Shown piece by piece: positions 1-10,492 of a stretch of 64,000 nt of DNA; position 1 is the stretch's first letter, and every line of letters begins with the position of its first letter. Origin of the DNA: Aurelia coerulea (taxonomy: Eukaryota > Cnidaria > Scyphozoa > Semaeostomeae > Ulmaridae); contig CM076960.1 in the NCBI GenBank assembly GCA_039566865.1, positions 8,012,501 to 8,076,500 of the forward strand, read 5' to 3'. Both the position numbers and the translations under genes were made by a program. The notes under the pieces were generated by a model. The model was not told the DNA's origin, did not search any database, and saw nothing but the letters and a program-made list of their open reading frames with translations.

Positions 1-1410
1 TATTTGATCGATAGGATCACTAACATCTTTAGAATCAAGAATAATATTTTCATTTTCGACAATTCCAAGAGAATCGGTGATTGTGACAAAAAAGTTATTA
101 AACGTTTCAGCTACATCAGACTCGTTCGACACAATTTTTCCTTCTTCAAGCAACGTTATTCGTGATTTTGATGAGCTCTTATCCGAAATAAAAGGTTTGA
201 CTGTTTTCCAAAATTTTTTGTTGTCTGTAACTGCTGAGACGTCAAGTTGGTTATAAAAATCTCGTTTTGCTTTACGGGAAATTTTAACGCAAAGATTACG
301 CTGTCTACGGAAAGCATCCCAGTTATCAGCCGTTCTATTCTTATTATATTTATTCTTTAGTCTTGTGCGTAGCATAAACGCCTTGTGAAGAGTTCGGTTC
401 ATGAATGGACTGTCATTAGCACGAATATATCTCTTTTTCATTGGTGCATGCTTATCTAAGACATGTCCAAAGGCACCCTGAAAAGATGTGTAAGTCAAGC
501 TTCGCACATCAAGGTCAGCAAGTTTCGTTTGAAGATCCTGTCGAAATACTTCTTCTCGAAAGTTTCTATAGTCTCTGTAGTTAACGACGTTTGGTTTTTG
601 CTTGTCAAAGGAAGCTTTCAAAACTGTAACGATCATTTTGTGAAAATCTGATAATCCAGTTTCAACAGCCGTTGTTTGCTGAAAGTTCCTCCCTCTATTT
701 GTCAACATCAAATCAATGCACCTAGGGTTACTGGACTTAAAACACGTAGGCTCTCTAACGAGGTTCTTAAGGTCGAAGAGATTCATAAAGTCATTTATCT
801 CCTGATCCGTTTCAACTGCATTAAAGTCACCAACAAACATAAAATTTTCATATTTTTTGCTATAATGGTCTATCGCTTTGCCTAGCTCATCAAAGAAATA
901 AGACTGGTTTTGTGTCGGTGGTCGATATATGCAAAATAGGGCCCATTTCTTTTTACGAAGATTTATTTCAAAGCAAATGCACTCTATGTCATCTTTAAAG
1001 TAGAAAGATTTTAGCTGGAATGAAGGAATATCATCTCTGACATAGACCAAAAGACCACCGCCGTTACTGTTTCTATCCAATCGAAAGGGTTTACAGAAGC
1101 CATGGATGGAAAATTGCTCCTCAGGAAACGAAGAATCAAGTTTTGTTTCCGCTATCATGAAAATGTCGATATTACTGCTAACGATTTCCACCAAACCTTC
1201 AAATTTGTTTCTTATTGAGTTGATATTGACGTATCCCATTATCAGGCGTCCTACATTATTTGCTCTTAATTTCCCAAGCACAGATTTTCCATCCATGTCT
1301 TCCGTCTCTAAAGCTAAAGGCTGCTCTAAAATGGAATCATGTTCTAGAGGTGGTAACTCAAAAGGGGGAGGGGTAGGTTGTCCTTTAAAATCATAACCCT
1401 CATTATTTAG
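1..1410 (-). CDS. Retrotransposon ORF2, endonuclease domain and start of RT linker (partial)
   Basis: I read this frame base by base and found no stop between the ORF1 TGA and base 1, giving 470 sense codons. The first ATG is at 1296-1294 (MDGKSVLGKL). Endonuclease motifs follow in the expected order: NINSIRNKF, AETKLD, GGGLLVYVRDD, YRPPTQ, VGDFNAV and SDFHKM. This is the Mg-dependent exonuclease/endonuclease/phosphatase fold that nicks target DNA for target-primed reverse transcription. The region after it (KKFWKTVKPF, then a block ending DPIDQ) matches the start of the element at 7129. The reverse transcriptase proper would lie left of the window. ORF2 is in the same frame as ORF1, with only the UGA between them. 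Confidence 0.85.
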
Positions 1411-1413
1411 TCA
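1408..1413 (-). promoter_or_regulatory. UGA-CUA stop context between in-frame ORF1 and ORF2 (possible readthrough site)
   Basis: ORF1 ends MGY-TGA and the next codons are CTA AAT AAT in the same frame, open into ORF2. UGA followed by CUA is a known leaky stop context in animal and viral genes. The sequence and frame are seen directly; readthrough is inference. The alternative is termination followed by reinitiation at the ATG at 1296, 115 bases downstream. Confidence 0.5.
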
Positions 1414-3039
1414 GTAACCCATTGCCCTGATAAAATTGTTCGCTAGTATGATTGTTCCTTCCATATTGAGGTGCAGTCCGCTTCCATTTAAATGTAATTC
1501 TGGGTCAATATTTGAGTTGTCGATAAATCCCAGCCGCATACGCTCGCATTCTCTTTCCAGGGCCTTGTTTACCTCTAGTGCTTTACCATTAAACTTGTCT
1601 CTCCTTTGAACAATACTTGAGACCAGCACTTCAGTGTCTTTGTTTTCCATTGCCTTAGCGAGTTCAATGATATCTTCGGCTATAGTCCAGGGGGATTGTT
1701 TAGTGTGCAAATCATTCGTACCGCAATGTAGTACGATTCTGCTAGGGGATTTTTTCATGGTGGGGCAGACGTAACTGTTCATGGCATCAATATTTGCTCC
1801 AGGGAATGATCGCACAAATACGTTCTCCTTGTGTAACACTGCTTCCTTCATTTTGAAGCCTTGGATTCCTTTCACCATTGAATCTCCTAGAATCTCAGTT
1901 GTTAATCGTTTTTTAGCCAAATGTGTAGGTTCAGGGGCAGCATTGATGCTAGAATTGGAAGAATTATTATTATTGGGAGGCCCATTGGTGGCAACTTGCT
2001 TCGTTGAAATAATATCATTGGGAAAATTTTGTTTGCCATCTTCTATAACCACAGGAGGGATATTACTTGCCTGCGCAGTTTTTTGTTTGCCGTCTTCTAT
2101 AACCACAGGAGGGGTATTAATTGCCTGCGCAGTTTCTGGTACTTGAATAATTTCAGAATTTTGTGCTTGATTTGTATCTTGTTGTTGGTTGATCTTCGGT
2201 TCAGCGTTTTGTTTTTGTTTATTAATTCTCCTTGAACGTCTGTTTACTCCCTTTGCCTCCGTTTGAACAACAGGTCTTTCAATCTCTATAGATTCGTAGA
2301 CAATAGGTGTGGCAGGAATTGAATAGGCACTGGCTGCTGTTACTTTGTTATTCCCTTTTCCTTTTAAATTTGATTCAGTACTCAGGGGAGTCATGCTCAT
2401 ACTTTTTTGGCTTGTTTGTTGCGGCTTATTTTTCTCCTCCAAAGTGGATGATTTTTTCTCAGCGCCTCCGGCGTGACCATGGGTAGCGGGAATGGTGGGG
2501 GGCGGGGTCGTTTCGACGATTCTGCTTGGCTGTTCCAATAATTTATCAATAATTCTCTGCTTGTGGTGCAGTTGTTTTTCTAGGGACATGATTCTGTCTT
2601 CCAAGCTTTTGATGAACATTTTTTCATAATTGAAATTATTTGATCCACTGTTGCTAGATTCTGACAATGACTGATTAAGAACATGGGCTTTAATGGACAA
2701 CAGCTCAGAATGAATAAATTTTTTGAAGTCAACAAGATCTTCTTTTTCGTCAACTTCACCAACTTTTTTGCTTGGGGATGATGATTCGATTCTTTCATCG
2801 GGGGTCAGGGATGTGGATTCATTGCAGGCTTCAACAATACGCAAACCTTTATCGGAGTTGTTTACTTGCCTTACGATGCCAGTCTCCTTCGCAGCTTCGA
2901 TGGCCGCCACTGTCTTAGGCCGATCCCAATCGAATTCTTTCTTACAAAATGAGCACACGTTGTCGATGTATTGACCTTTATTTCTTTTTCTGCAGTCCTC
3001 CAAAGCTTTAACGATCGCATGGGCGTCTTGAGTTGCCAT
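1411..3039 (-). CDS. Retrotransposon ORF1 protein with C-terminal SGNH/GDSL esterase domain
   Basis: The protein has 542 residues. Near the N terminus there is a CxxC pair (CSFCKKEF). A Glu/Lys/Gln-rich, probably coiled stretch follows around residues 90-170, then a long low-complexity linker rich in Asn, Gln, Pro and Thr that holds a short internal repeat (VVIEDGKQ twice). The last 160 residues form an SGNH hydrolase-like domain: GDSM at 385-388 gives the nucleophile Ser387, GAN follows in block II, GTND lies near 440, and GLHLN near 521-525 supplies the block V His. In related LINEs ORF1 binds element RNA; the esterase may act on lipids or membranes, but its substrate is unknown. The start Met at 3039 follows the 5' leader directly. 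The stop is TGA and the frame continues into ORF2. Confidence 0.85.
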   Translation of the reverse strand: MATQDAHAIVKALEDCRKRNKGQYIDNVCSFCKKEFDWDRPKTVAAIEAAKETGIVRQVNNSDKGLRIVEACNESTSLTPDERIESSSPSKKVGEVDEKEDLVDFKKFIHSELLSIKAHVLNQSLSESSNSGSNNFNYEKMFIKSLEDRIMSLEKQLHHKQRIIDKLLEQPSRIVETTPPPTIPATHGHAGGAEKKSSTLEEKNKPQQTSQKSMSMTPLSTESNLKGKGNNKVTAASAYSIPATPIVYESIEIERPVVQTEAKGVNRRSRRINKQKQNAEPKINQQQDTNQAQNSEIIQVPETAQAINTPPVVIEDGKQKTAQASNIPPVVIEDGKQNFPNDIISTKQVATNGPPNNNNSSNSSINAAPEPTHLAKKRLTTEILGDSMVKGIQGFKMKEAVLHKENVFVRSFPGANIDAMNSYVCPTMKKSPSRIVLHCGTNDLHTKQSPWTIAEDIIELAKAMENKDTEVLVSSIVQRRDKFNGKALEVNKALERECERMRLGFIDNSNIDPELHLNGSGLHLNMEGTIILANNFIRAMGY

Positions 3040-3185
3040 TATCTAACCGTACAACGACAGAATAATCTTCACTTTACAGCTTCGAAATAACACGTCTGAT
3101 CTCCGCGCAGGCAGTATGAATACTGTAAGAAAAAAACTCTGCAGTAAGAAACTGCAGAGAGCCTGTCCCCAGATCTTTTAGGGTG
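3040..3185 (-). promoter_or_regulatory. 5' leader of the left LINE with two hairpins
   Basis: Upstream of ORF1 there is a perfect 9-bp hairpin around 3138-3160 (CTCTGCAGT, five-base loop, ACTGCAGAG) and a second 7-bp hairpin around 3170-3192 (CCAGATC ... GATCTGG). Structured 5' ends are common in LINE RNAs. The exact element boundary near 3185 is a guess, because no target duplication can be read with the 3' end missing. Confidence 0.4.
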
Positions 3186-3192
3186 ATCTGGA

Positions 3193-3642
3193 GGTTAAAT
3201 TGCACTGAGTTTTAAACAGAAATTTTATTTACCAAACAAACTATTACCAAGAAATTATAGTTTTTGCTTGTCTCATTTTTCGTTGTAATTTTCTTGTATG
3301 AAATGTGATAAAATGTGAAATTCATTATGAAAGTCAAGAAACTCTGCCAGGAACTTTTACAATAATAATTTGGCTCAAAATTAATCAGAAACCGTACTAC
3401 ACTACAAATTTCAGAGGCAAGTTTGCTATAAAAAGTGAATGTAACCAAAAACGAGCCTCAATATCCAGATGCTCTTCCTTCCCGCAGAACGACGATTGGT
3501 ATAATTTTCTGAAGGTGACAAATGTATTTTTGGCAAAGTGATGGTAACTGTTCTCCAATTTTGCTCTAGATGGCTGTTAAAAGTTAATCTTTGGTCTTCG
3601 GTTTTTTCGTGTTTCCTGATTGCCTGCTTCAGGTAGTGCCAT
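3193..3642. other. Intergenic, no recognised content
   Basis: AT-rich sequence between the LINE leader and the TTAA element. Short open frames overlap on both strands without motifs. I see no gene or repeat that I can support. Confidence 0.4.
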
Positions 3643-3646
3643 TTAA

Positions 3647-6600
3647 AGTGCATATGAAACGAAATTTTTTATTTTCGATAATAGTAAATTCGAGGTCGCT
3701 GATCACGAACATGTGGCTGAAAATTTCGAAAAGCAATTCGTTACTATGTTATTAGCTCTCAAAGCTGCGATTCAAGTGGTTCAGGGGTCTGGTACCGATG
3801 TTGTGCTTTGACGTAATAGGTTTGTCAGTTCACAAAGAACATCGCGAGAACAAAGGCTTTCCGTAATAGTGCCGGTCAGTGGCCTGTTGCACTTCGACGT
3901 TCTCGACGAGTCTGCTGAGGTTTTCAGAGGCAATTTTTTGACATCCAAAGCATCAATACAACAGTACTTTATGGAAGAACAACCTTCGACTCTTGATGAT
4001 TGGTTTTTGAGTCTTTTACCATGGCTGTTGGCTTCATTAGCTGAAGATTCATCGATTGAAGTGGCTGGCCATAACAACACACACAGGCCAATATGATTGC
4101 TATGTCGAAGCGACTTGCTTGGTCTTGCTTACAGCATATTAGCAAATGGTAAGTTTATTTTAGTGAAGCAAGAACTTTAGTGAAAACGTAGAATAGCGAA
4201 TAAGACTGTTATCCAACTTATGTAGAATTGCCTAATAATTTTATTCGCGTTATGCGAGTCGGGGCGAGAGTCAGAGGGCGTCATTTCTGTCAACGCGCGA
4301 TGCTGATGGGCCTGACAAAATTATTTGCGACTGCAGGTCAATTTCATTTGTAAACGCCTCTCATTTCAACGCTGAAAGACTCCAATTCTTCTGGGAATGT
4401 TTCCTTGTTCAAAATGTATTGAAGGATAAAGCTCTAACTCAGACTATTATCACCTTTAGTTTCTTGTTTTGAACAGTGGAATCACATAATTTTTCCCATG
4501 AGAAAGGTTGTTTGTAGAAGTTTGATAATACAGCGGAGGCAGGTAAACAAACAGTTTGCAAAAATAACACCGTCTTCAAAAACATGTAAATAAACACCTT
4601 AGGCAACAGAAACTAATTATATCAAGATAAATGTAACTCGTTGATTGTGATCATTATCTTCATTCCTGTCCCTAGAACACTCAATCAAGGCTACTCAAAA
4701 CTCCAGCCACTGAAATTGTAGATGTTTGCATATCAAAATATGACACAAACAGCAAAGGCTGGATGCAAGGACTTTCCTGGTGGATGAGCAACACCTAAAG
4801 AACCTTAGTGACATTTCTTTTCTGTAATAGTATAATCAGATACGAAATTTCTTTTCCCTCTTTGACTGGATTCTATTTGTTGTCATCTGTTGCATACACA
4901 TATTTTTTCATAAGAAACTAAGAAGAGTTTTTTACTAGTTTCCTAAAGGTTCCATAACAATCTTCATATTTACTCCCTGTTCCGCCCTGTTCCAATCTGA
5001 ACATTTCAAAACAAAGTTTTTTGAAGCCTTTCTAATGTTTAGACATTATTCAAGTACCTTCCGAATACTATGATTCAGGATACAAGTAAAAATAAAGTAA
5101 ATATTTGTCAAGAAATTCCTTTATCGAAATAATTAATCTTAGTTATGTTTTCACAAGTATTTTCTCATAAGAAACTCGGACTCCCCAAAAAATTAAGAAA
5201 CTCAAACATGTTTTTCTTTATTCTCACTTGTTTCCTGTATCATATTGTTCGAAAAGTACTTGAGTAATGTCTAAACATTGAAAAGGCTTCAAAAAACACA
5301 TTGTGTTGAAGTGTTCAAGAGGGCACAGATCAGATAATTTTAAGAGACTTCCAGTACTGGCCCAAATTCTTAGTTTCTTAATTTATAAGAAAAGTACGTG
5401 TAATAGAGCACTATTGATGACCATGGTTTAAAAATTTATTGCACCAATTTCAAGATGAGAAAAATGGCTTCAACTGTTTTAAAAACCTTGCTCAAAACAC
5501 AATGTCTTTGAGTCTGTCTTTGAGTCCATGAGTTCTTAAGTACGTGATCCTCAACATATACAGTACAGTAACAGTGAATAAAGTCTCGCTTGCTTTTTGG
5601 TAGTTTCTGTGCATGTCCTGAAGCTGCTCTCTGGTCAGTCTTCCTGGCCTAAAAATAAAATTCAGTTTCAATTTGAGTCTGCTTTTCACTGAATTTCGAG
5701 GGCATTAATGTTTCAATGCAACACTGAAAAGGATGTCAGTTTACAACTTTAGCAAGAGTTTGTAGAAAAGACTTGACGAAACAAAAGTTCATAAACTAAA
5801 CCCGTTACTCCTACGTGTATATCCTCTTCCATGTCAGAACTGATAAAAGCATGCTATTATGATTGATCAGAGAATAAATTCCGAAGCTTCAACGACATGG
5901 AACCACAAAGGAATGGTGGGTGTTACATACAATATTTGCTGTTCATATTCATACGGCAATTAGGCACATGTTTTCAAACTTGAACTTCACCTTCAAAATA
6001 GAGATAAAGGGAATTTCGAGATCAAGGAAACCGTTTTTTCTGACAGCCCTCTAAATCTAACCATGGATAAAGCTCAGTTGAAACGTCGGTTTTGTTTTTA
6101 GATCTGTGCATCGTGAAATTGTTGTGTATCAAGAGACAAGATACCGAGGCCAACTCTCGTTCTTCAAAAGCGTGATAATAGGATATTTGGTTGCAAAAAT
6201 GGTTACCTGAAGGATCGGAGCTCTTCACCAACAAATGCTTTGAATAATTGCAGGGATCATCATTGATATAAGTTGCTTCAATTTCCCTTTCATTCGAGAG
6301 TTCTCCGCTTCTCACTTTGCTTCGGTGCTGTGTATAGGCGCCTGGCCAGGTATAATAAGCAACGCAAGGCCGGAATCTGTCCTTCATTTTCACCACTTCC
6401 AGACGACAAGTTTAGCTTGCTAAGTCAAATTCATGATCACTGATTAATACTGCTTTCCACCTTCAGTCGCAAAAACGTAAGCAAGTGCCTGTAAACCCGA
6501 CTAGAAAGCGAGCTTCATGAAGAGCCTTGCAGTGCGTCCATTGCGATCACTGGAGCAACCTTTGTTCTTTCAATGAGGCCTTTGAGAATTGACAAACCTA

Positions 6601-6793
6601 TAACGTCACAGGAGTCTGGTACGCAACGGTCTGACCGCGTTCTGGTTGGACCACTTTTTGACAAAAATTTCGCACTTTTGGAGCTTTGTATCTCCAAAAT
6701 TATAAGGCCGATGAAAAAACCGATTGCACCATTAAAACGAGGATGAAAAGTTCTATTAAAATAGAAAATAAAAAATTTCGTTTCATATGCACT
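3647..6793. mobile_element. TTAA-flanked DNA transposon, 3.15 kb, about 30-bp terminal inverted repeats
   Basis: The left end begins AGTGCATATGAAACGAAATT and the right end is its reverse complement. The match runs 30 bases inward, to TTTTTTATTTTC. TTAA abuts both ends (3643-3646 and 6794-6797). A TTAA target duplication is typical of piggyBac and Kolobok transposons. The termini do not begin with CCC/CCT as most piggyBac ends do, so Kolobok-like is a mild preference. Several short open frames lie inside on the minus strand (3781-4080, 5492-5689, 6022-6396, 6515-6697). None shows a catalytic motif I recognise; they may be exons or relics of a transposase. A MITE of another family sits inside at 4895-5402. 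Confidence 0.7.
4895..5402. mobile_element. MITE family X, copy 1 (imperfect long palindrome)
   Basis: It starts TACACATATTTTTTC-ATAAGAAACT and ends with the inverted AGTTTCTTA...AAGTACGTGTA. The two halves are diverged inverted copies, each with the AATGTTTAGACATT block. Copies 2 and 3 lie at 41948-42482 and 63601-63981. This copy keeps an uninterrupted AATGTTTAGACATTATTCAAG stretch at 5031-5051, the empty version of a site occupied in copy 2. Confidence 0.7.
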
Positions 6794-6797
6794 TTAA

Positions 6798-7128
6798 TAA
6801 TCGTATTTCTTCTTTTAGCAGAACCTGCCAAAGCTTTAATTTGATCCTAAACTGTTATATCCTAAACTATAATTGTGTTTTTGTTTATTTGCAATTGAAA
6901 GAACACCAAATCTGGTTGCTCTATCTATTTCCAGTTAAGAGTTAGGTAGGGGGGCTTTTTTGCCCCCCCAACCAAAATAGGACGTGTCAGAAAGCCCAAA
7001 TTACTATAGGGTTAACAAGTAAGCGACTTTCAATTAATCTTGATTTTAAATTTGTTACTTTTACTGTAGTCATTGTAAAGCGCCATAGATAGATACTTTT
7101 TAATGCTAATTAACTGAATATTTGATTA
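6798..7128. other. Spacer with no recognised gene
   Basis: AT-rich spacer. The stretch AATGCTAATTAACTGAATAT near 7102-7121 recurs at about 10067-10086, so it belongs to some dispersed repeat. Nothing else is supported. Confidence 0.4.
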
Positions 7129-7225
7129 AAATTCAAAATTTGATTATTATAAGAATATTAACCTCGGTAACCTCACCGATAATCACAAATTTTGGAAAAC
7201 TGTAAAGCTACTATTTTCAGACAAG

Positions 7226-9040
7226 GTGCAGCTAAATTCATCTATCATTTTGATTGAGGACGGGAAAATGATAAGTAAGGACTCTGAAATTGCAGAGATT
7301 TTCAACAATTATTTCGCAAACATCACAGAAAGTTTAGGGATCTCTGCTAATGAATCATTATTGCTGCCAGCAAATGACATTATAGATCCAATCGACAAAG
7401 CTATAAAGAAATTTGAATCACACCCAAGCATACGCATAATCAAAGAAAGAGCTACGTTTTCCGATGAATTTAATTTTAGAGAGGTCACTGTTGAAGATGT
7501 TGCCGTCCAAATCAGAAAACTTAATTCGAATAAGGCTTCTCGGATCAGCTGCATACCTGCAAGAATTCTCAAGGAAAATTCTGATATATTTTGTTCAGTC
7601 ATTCAAAATCTGTACAACTCTGGATTATCCAAAAGTACTTTTCCTGAAGAACTGAAAGCCGGAGATATAAGTTCGCTGTTTAAAAAAGAGGACGCATTTA
7701 CAAAAAAGAACTACCGACCCATCACAGTTTTGCCATCAGTATCGAAAATTTACGAAAGGTTGATGCAAGATCAAATGTTACCTTTTGTCCAAAGCTTCTT
7801 GTCCCCATTTCTTTGTGGGTTTCGAGAGGGCTATGGTACACAGCATGCACTTTTAAATTTTGTGGAAACCTGCAAGAAGTCATTGGACAACGGTGGCGTT
7901 GCAGGGGCCGTTCTGACGGACCTTTCGAAAGCCTTCGATTGTCTAAATCACGAACTATTGATTGCAAAATTGAATGCATACGGTTTCAATAGATCTGCAT
8001 TGCTGTTCATCCATAGCTATCTTAACGATAGAAAGCAGAGGGTAAAGGTCAATGGTTCATTCAGCACGTGGACAAAAACTGTCCTGGGAGTACCACAAGG
8101 TTCAGTCTTGGGACCCCTTTTGTTTAATATATGCCTGAATGATTTATTCATGTTCTTGGAGGAAACCAAAATCTGTAACTATGCGGACGATACAACATTT
8201 TATGCGTGTGGTCCTAGGATTAAAACCGTCATTGCGCATTTAGAACATGATGCCTTTAAAATAACTGAGTGGTTTCCAAACAATTGTATGAAGCTAAATG
8301 AAGACAAATGTCATTTAATGATTTTTGGTGCGAAGGGAGATAATGAAATAACCATCAAAATAGGCGAGGCCTGTGTGAAAGAAAGTAGAGAGGAAACTCT
8401 TCTCGGTATAACCTTTGATCGATCACTATCTTTCAAAGGACATGAGAAGACCCTATGTAGGAAGGCCGGCCAAAAACTCCATGCTCTTGCCCGTATATCC
8501 TGCTACATGGACACTGACAAATTGCAGCAGCTAATGAGAGCATTTGTGTTATCGCATTTTAGCTACTGTCCACTTGTTTGGATGTTTTATGACAGAACTT
8601 TAAGCCATAGAATAAATCATGTTCACGAAAGGGCACTGCGCATTGCGTACAAGGATCACGGAAATGATTTTGGTTCTCTCCTGGAGCAGACCAATTCGGT
8701 GCCCATCCATGTAAGAAACCTACAGTTGCTTATGACGGAAATTTTTAAAACAAAGTCTAATCTAAATCCACCTTTCATGAAGGATATTTTTATGGAGCGA
8801 GGTATGAGCTGCAATCTAAGGCATGGCAATGACGCTCAAATTCCAAAGGTACGAACCACGTCCTTTGGAGTTGAGACCATAGCCTACCTTGGAAATAAAC
8901 TTTGGCAGCTTTTACCGCACGAAATAAAACGATCAAGCACCTTTCCTATTTTCAAAAAACGAATCAGATGTTGGAATGGTGATAAATGCAACTGTAGGCT
9001 CTGCAAAACATATATTCCAAGAGTTTGGTTTCTAACATGA
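7226..9040 (+). CDS. LINE reverse transcriptase (ORF2 C-terminal part)
   Basis: The 604 codons from the first Met are uninterrupted; the homologous frame starts upstream at about 7129, so this Met is not the native start. Visible RT blocks are: NYRPITVLPSVSKIYERL, then a GF.EGYGTQHAL block, then TDLSKAFDCLNHELL (motif A aspartate), GVPQGSVLGPLLFN (motif B), YADD at residues 319-322 (catalytic motif C) and LGITFD. After the thumb come a conserved LW.LLPHEIK block and a Cys-rich end, GDKCNCRLCK, typical of this cnidarian LINE family. The enzyme copies element RNA at a nicked genomic site. All catalytic residues seem to be present, but without the endonuclease the copy is probably not autonomous. 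Confidence 0.9.
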   Translation: MQLNSSIILIEDGKMISKDSEIAEIFNNYFANITESLGISANESLLLPANDIIDPIDKAIKKFESHPSIRIIKERATFSDEFNFREVTVEDVAVQIRKLNSNKASRISCIPARILKENSDIFCSVIQNLYNSGLSKSTFPEELKAGDISSLFKKEDAFTKKNYRPITVLPSVSKIYERLMQDQMLPFVQSFLSPFLCGFREGYGTQHALLNFVETCKKSLDNGGVAGAVLTDLSKAFDCLNHELLIAKLNAYGFNRSALLFIHSYLNDRKQRVKVNGSFSTWTKTVLGVPQGSVLGPLLFNICLNDLFMFLEETKICNYADDTTFYACGPRIKTVIAHLEHDAFKITEWFPNNCMKLNEDKCHLMIFGAKGDNEITIKIGEACVKESREETLLGITFDRSLSFKGHEKTLCRKAGQKLHALARISCYMDTDKLQQLMRAFVLSHFSYCPLVWMFYDRTLSHRINHVHERALRIAYKDHGNDFGSLLEQTNSVPIHVRNLQLLMTEIFKTKSNLNPPFMKDIFMERGMSCNLRHGNDAQIPKVRTTSFGVETIAYLGNKLWQLLPHEIKRSSTFPIFKKRIRCWNGDKCNCRLCKTYIPRVWFLT

Positions 9041-9056
9041 TAAACGTTTCATTAGC

Positions 9057-9300
9057 CTTCTCGCGGGGGTGGGGGGCGATGCGCAGCTTCTCATTGGGAT
9101 GGGGGATGTGCTGTGCGGGATGTGAGGTCCCCTTCACGATGCAGGCACTGGGCTGCGGTTGAACTGGGGAATTGTACCCCAGCGGCGACCGCAGCTTAGG
9201 ATATGCGTGTGGGGGTTCCCTCGCGCGGTGTGTCCGCCGTCTCTCTGGGAGGTGGGCGTCGCTCCGTACCTCGTAGGGAAGGCATGATTTTTATCTTGTA
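9057..9300 (+). other. GC-rich segment in the LINE 3' UTR
   Basis: About 240 bases after the RT stop are far richer in G and C than the surroundings. They include a hairpin (CTGGGGAATTGTACCCCAG) and runs of G. The related fragment at 24925-25480 passes from its RT stop straight into AT-rich 3' UTR without such a block, so the segment is specific to this copy or was lost in the other. Confidence 0.5.
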
Positions 9301-9596
9301 AATAATCCACTAAATGTTTTTATTGATTAGCTTTTGGAATTAATTTGTAAATTTTGTAAAGTAGGCCTAAATTAGCTGTAATTTAGCTATTCTTTTTATC
9401 TTATTTAGCCTACGTTAAATAAATTAATGATGATGATGATGATGAACGCTGTCTTTGAAAATATTTGTTTATGATGTGAATTCTAATTCACTTTATCTAT
9501 TTTCGAAGCGGCCAGCGTAGAGGATAAATGTAGCTAGGGTGCATTGCAGGGTATTAGTGCCCGCCTGACGCTACTTATCTGCATCAAAAATGATGT

Positions 9597-9740
9597 AGCC
9601 GCAGCAGCAGCCGCAGCAACAGCAGCAGCAGCAGCAGCAGCAGCACCAGCAGCAGCACCAGCACCAGCACCAGCACCTGCACCTGCACCTGCACCTGCAC
9701 CTGTTTACCTGCAGCGGCAGCAGCAGCAGCAGCAGCAGGT
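9597..9740 (+). repeat. (GCA)n / (CAGCAC)n / (CACCTG)n compound microsatellite
   Basis: About 145 bases grade from GCA triplets through CAGCAC to CACCTG hexamers and back to GCA. It could be read as Ala/Pro-rich or Gln-rich peptide, but no surrounding gene frame supports translation. Confidence 0.85.
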
Positions 9741-9829
9741 CTTTCTTAATCTTTCTTAATCCGTCCTCCTTTTTCCCACTTTTTCTCTTCTAGGTGGTGA
9801 TTGGGGGGCACATTTCGTGTTCTTTGGGC

Positions 9830-10068
9830 GGAAATTTGGTATTTCAATGGCAATCACCAGCCTTAAAGAAGCAATTTCGGGCAGGCAACGGGGGCCGGTA
9901 CGTTGACCTCCCAGTTTCCTGCAGTTGGCCATTTTGATCGAGGTTTGATCAAATTAAAAAATCCTACAAGGTGTACCTCAATGATGGTAAATAGTGAATC
10001 TCTTTTGTTTGGAGACAGAGCTTACTCTGAGGGGTGCTTTTCAAGCTTCTAATCCCGAGTGTAATTAA
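9830..10068 (+). repeat. Direct repeat unit, copy 1 (about 239 bp)
   Basis: It runs from GGAAATTTGGTATTTCAATG to CCGAGTGTAATTAA and is nearly identical to 10493-10730 in the same orientation, offset about 663 bases. Two direct copies flanking about 425 bases could be a segmental tandem duplication or the long terminal repeats of a very small element. No TG...CA ends were seen, so duplication is more likely. Confidence 0.8.
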
Positions 10069-10492
10069 ATGCTAATTAACTGAATATTTAATTAGAGTTA
10101 ATTACGAGGGAAGGCATGTTTCATGTTATTAGGTGTGGCACACCCATTTTTCCCCTTTGTGCACCTTGACAACAACAACAACTGTAGGTTCTAGTGGACA
10201 CGTGGCGAATAAAACTATTCTCATCGTTTTTCTTCCCCATGAGAGTTCATTTTCAATAGATTCGCCCATGTCCTTGCCAAAAGCTTCTTCACTTGGGGGA
10301 ATTGGGTATGTACGTATAAAAGTAAAACAGAAGCTTGATGGGCACTCCGTTCAGGTATCCTGCAAGAAAAAGCGACGCAACCATTTCGTTGCCCACCCAC
10401 CCACTACCTCTGATTTTCACCTTGCTTTCTACTTCGTCTTCCGATTATCTCTCTGTTCTTTCCACGTTCTCGGTGGAACGGTGTTTTGGCCC

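Larger units (their letters stand above)
1..3185 (-). mobile_element. Non-LTR retrotransposon with esterase-type ORF1 (5' part, runs off the left edge)
   Basis: On the minus strand this element reads, in order, a short structured 5' leader, ORF1 with a C-terminal SGNH esterase domain, and the start of ORF2 with an apurinic-type endonuclease and the linker towards reverse transcriptase. Both reading frames are open over the whole visible length. That suggests a young and perhaps recently active copy, unlike most other LINEs here, which are 5'-truncated or broken. The 3' end lies outside the window. The layout fits the CR1/L2/Jockey group, some of which carry an esterase in ORF1. The clade is inferred, not tested. 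Confidence 0.85.
7129..9440 (+). mobile_element. 5'-truncated LINE with intact reverse transcriptase and (ATG)n tail
   Basis: The element starts within the endonuclease-RT linker (FWKTVKLLFSDK, in frame from about 7129), so the 5' part is missing as expected of incomplete target-primed reverse transcription. It runs through an open reverse transcriptase and a 3' UTR, and ends at AAATAAATTAATGATGATG, a short trinucleotide tail. The linker is clearly related to that of the element at 1-1410. A second 3' fragment of the same family lies on the minus strand at 24925-25480. Confidence 0.88.

Noticed and set aside
4091..4152. Candidate first exon MIAMSKRLAW... before AATG/GTAAGT
   Set aside because: Good donor, but the peptide has no likeness to the ASCC2 N terminus and it lies inside the TTAA element; no following exon seen.
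9544..9759. Ala/Pro-rich small protein
   Set aside because: A translation of the GCA/CACCTG microsatellite with no gene context.
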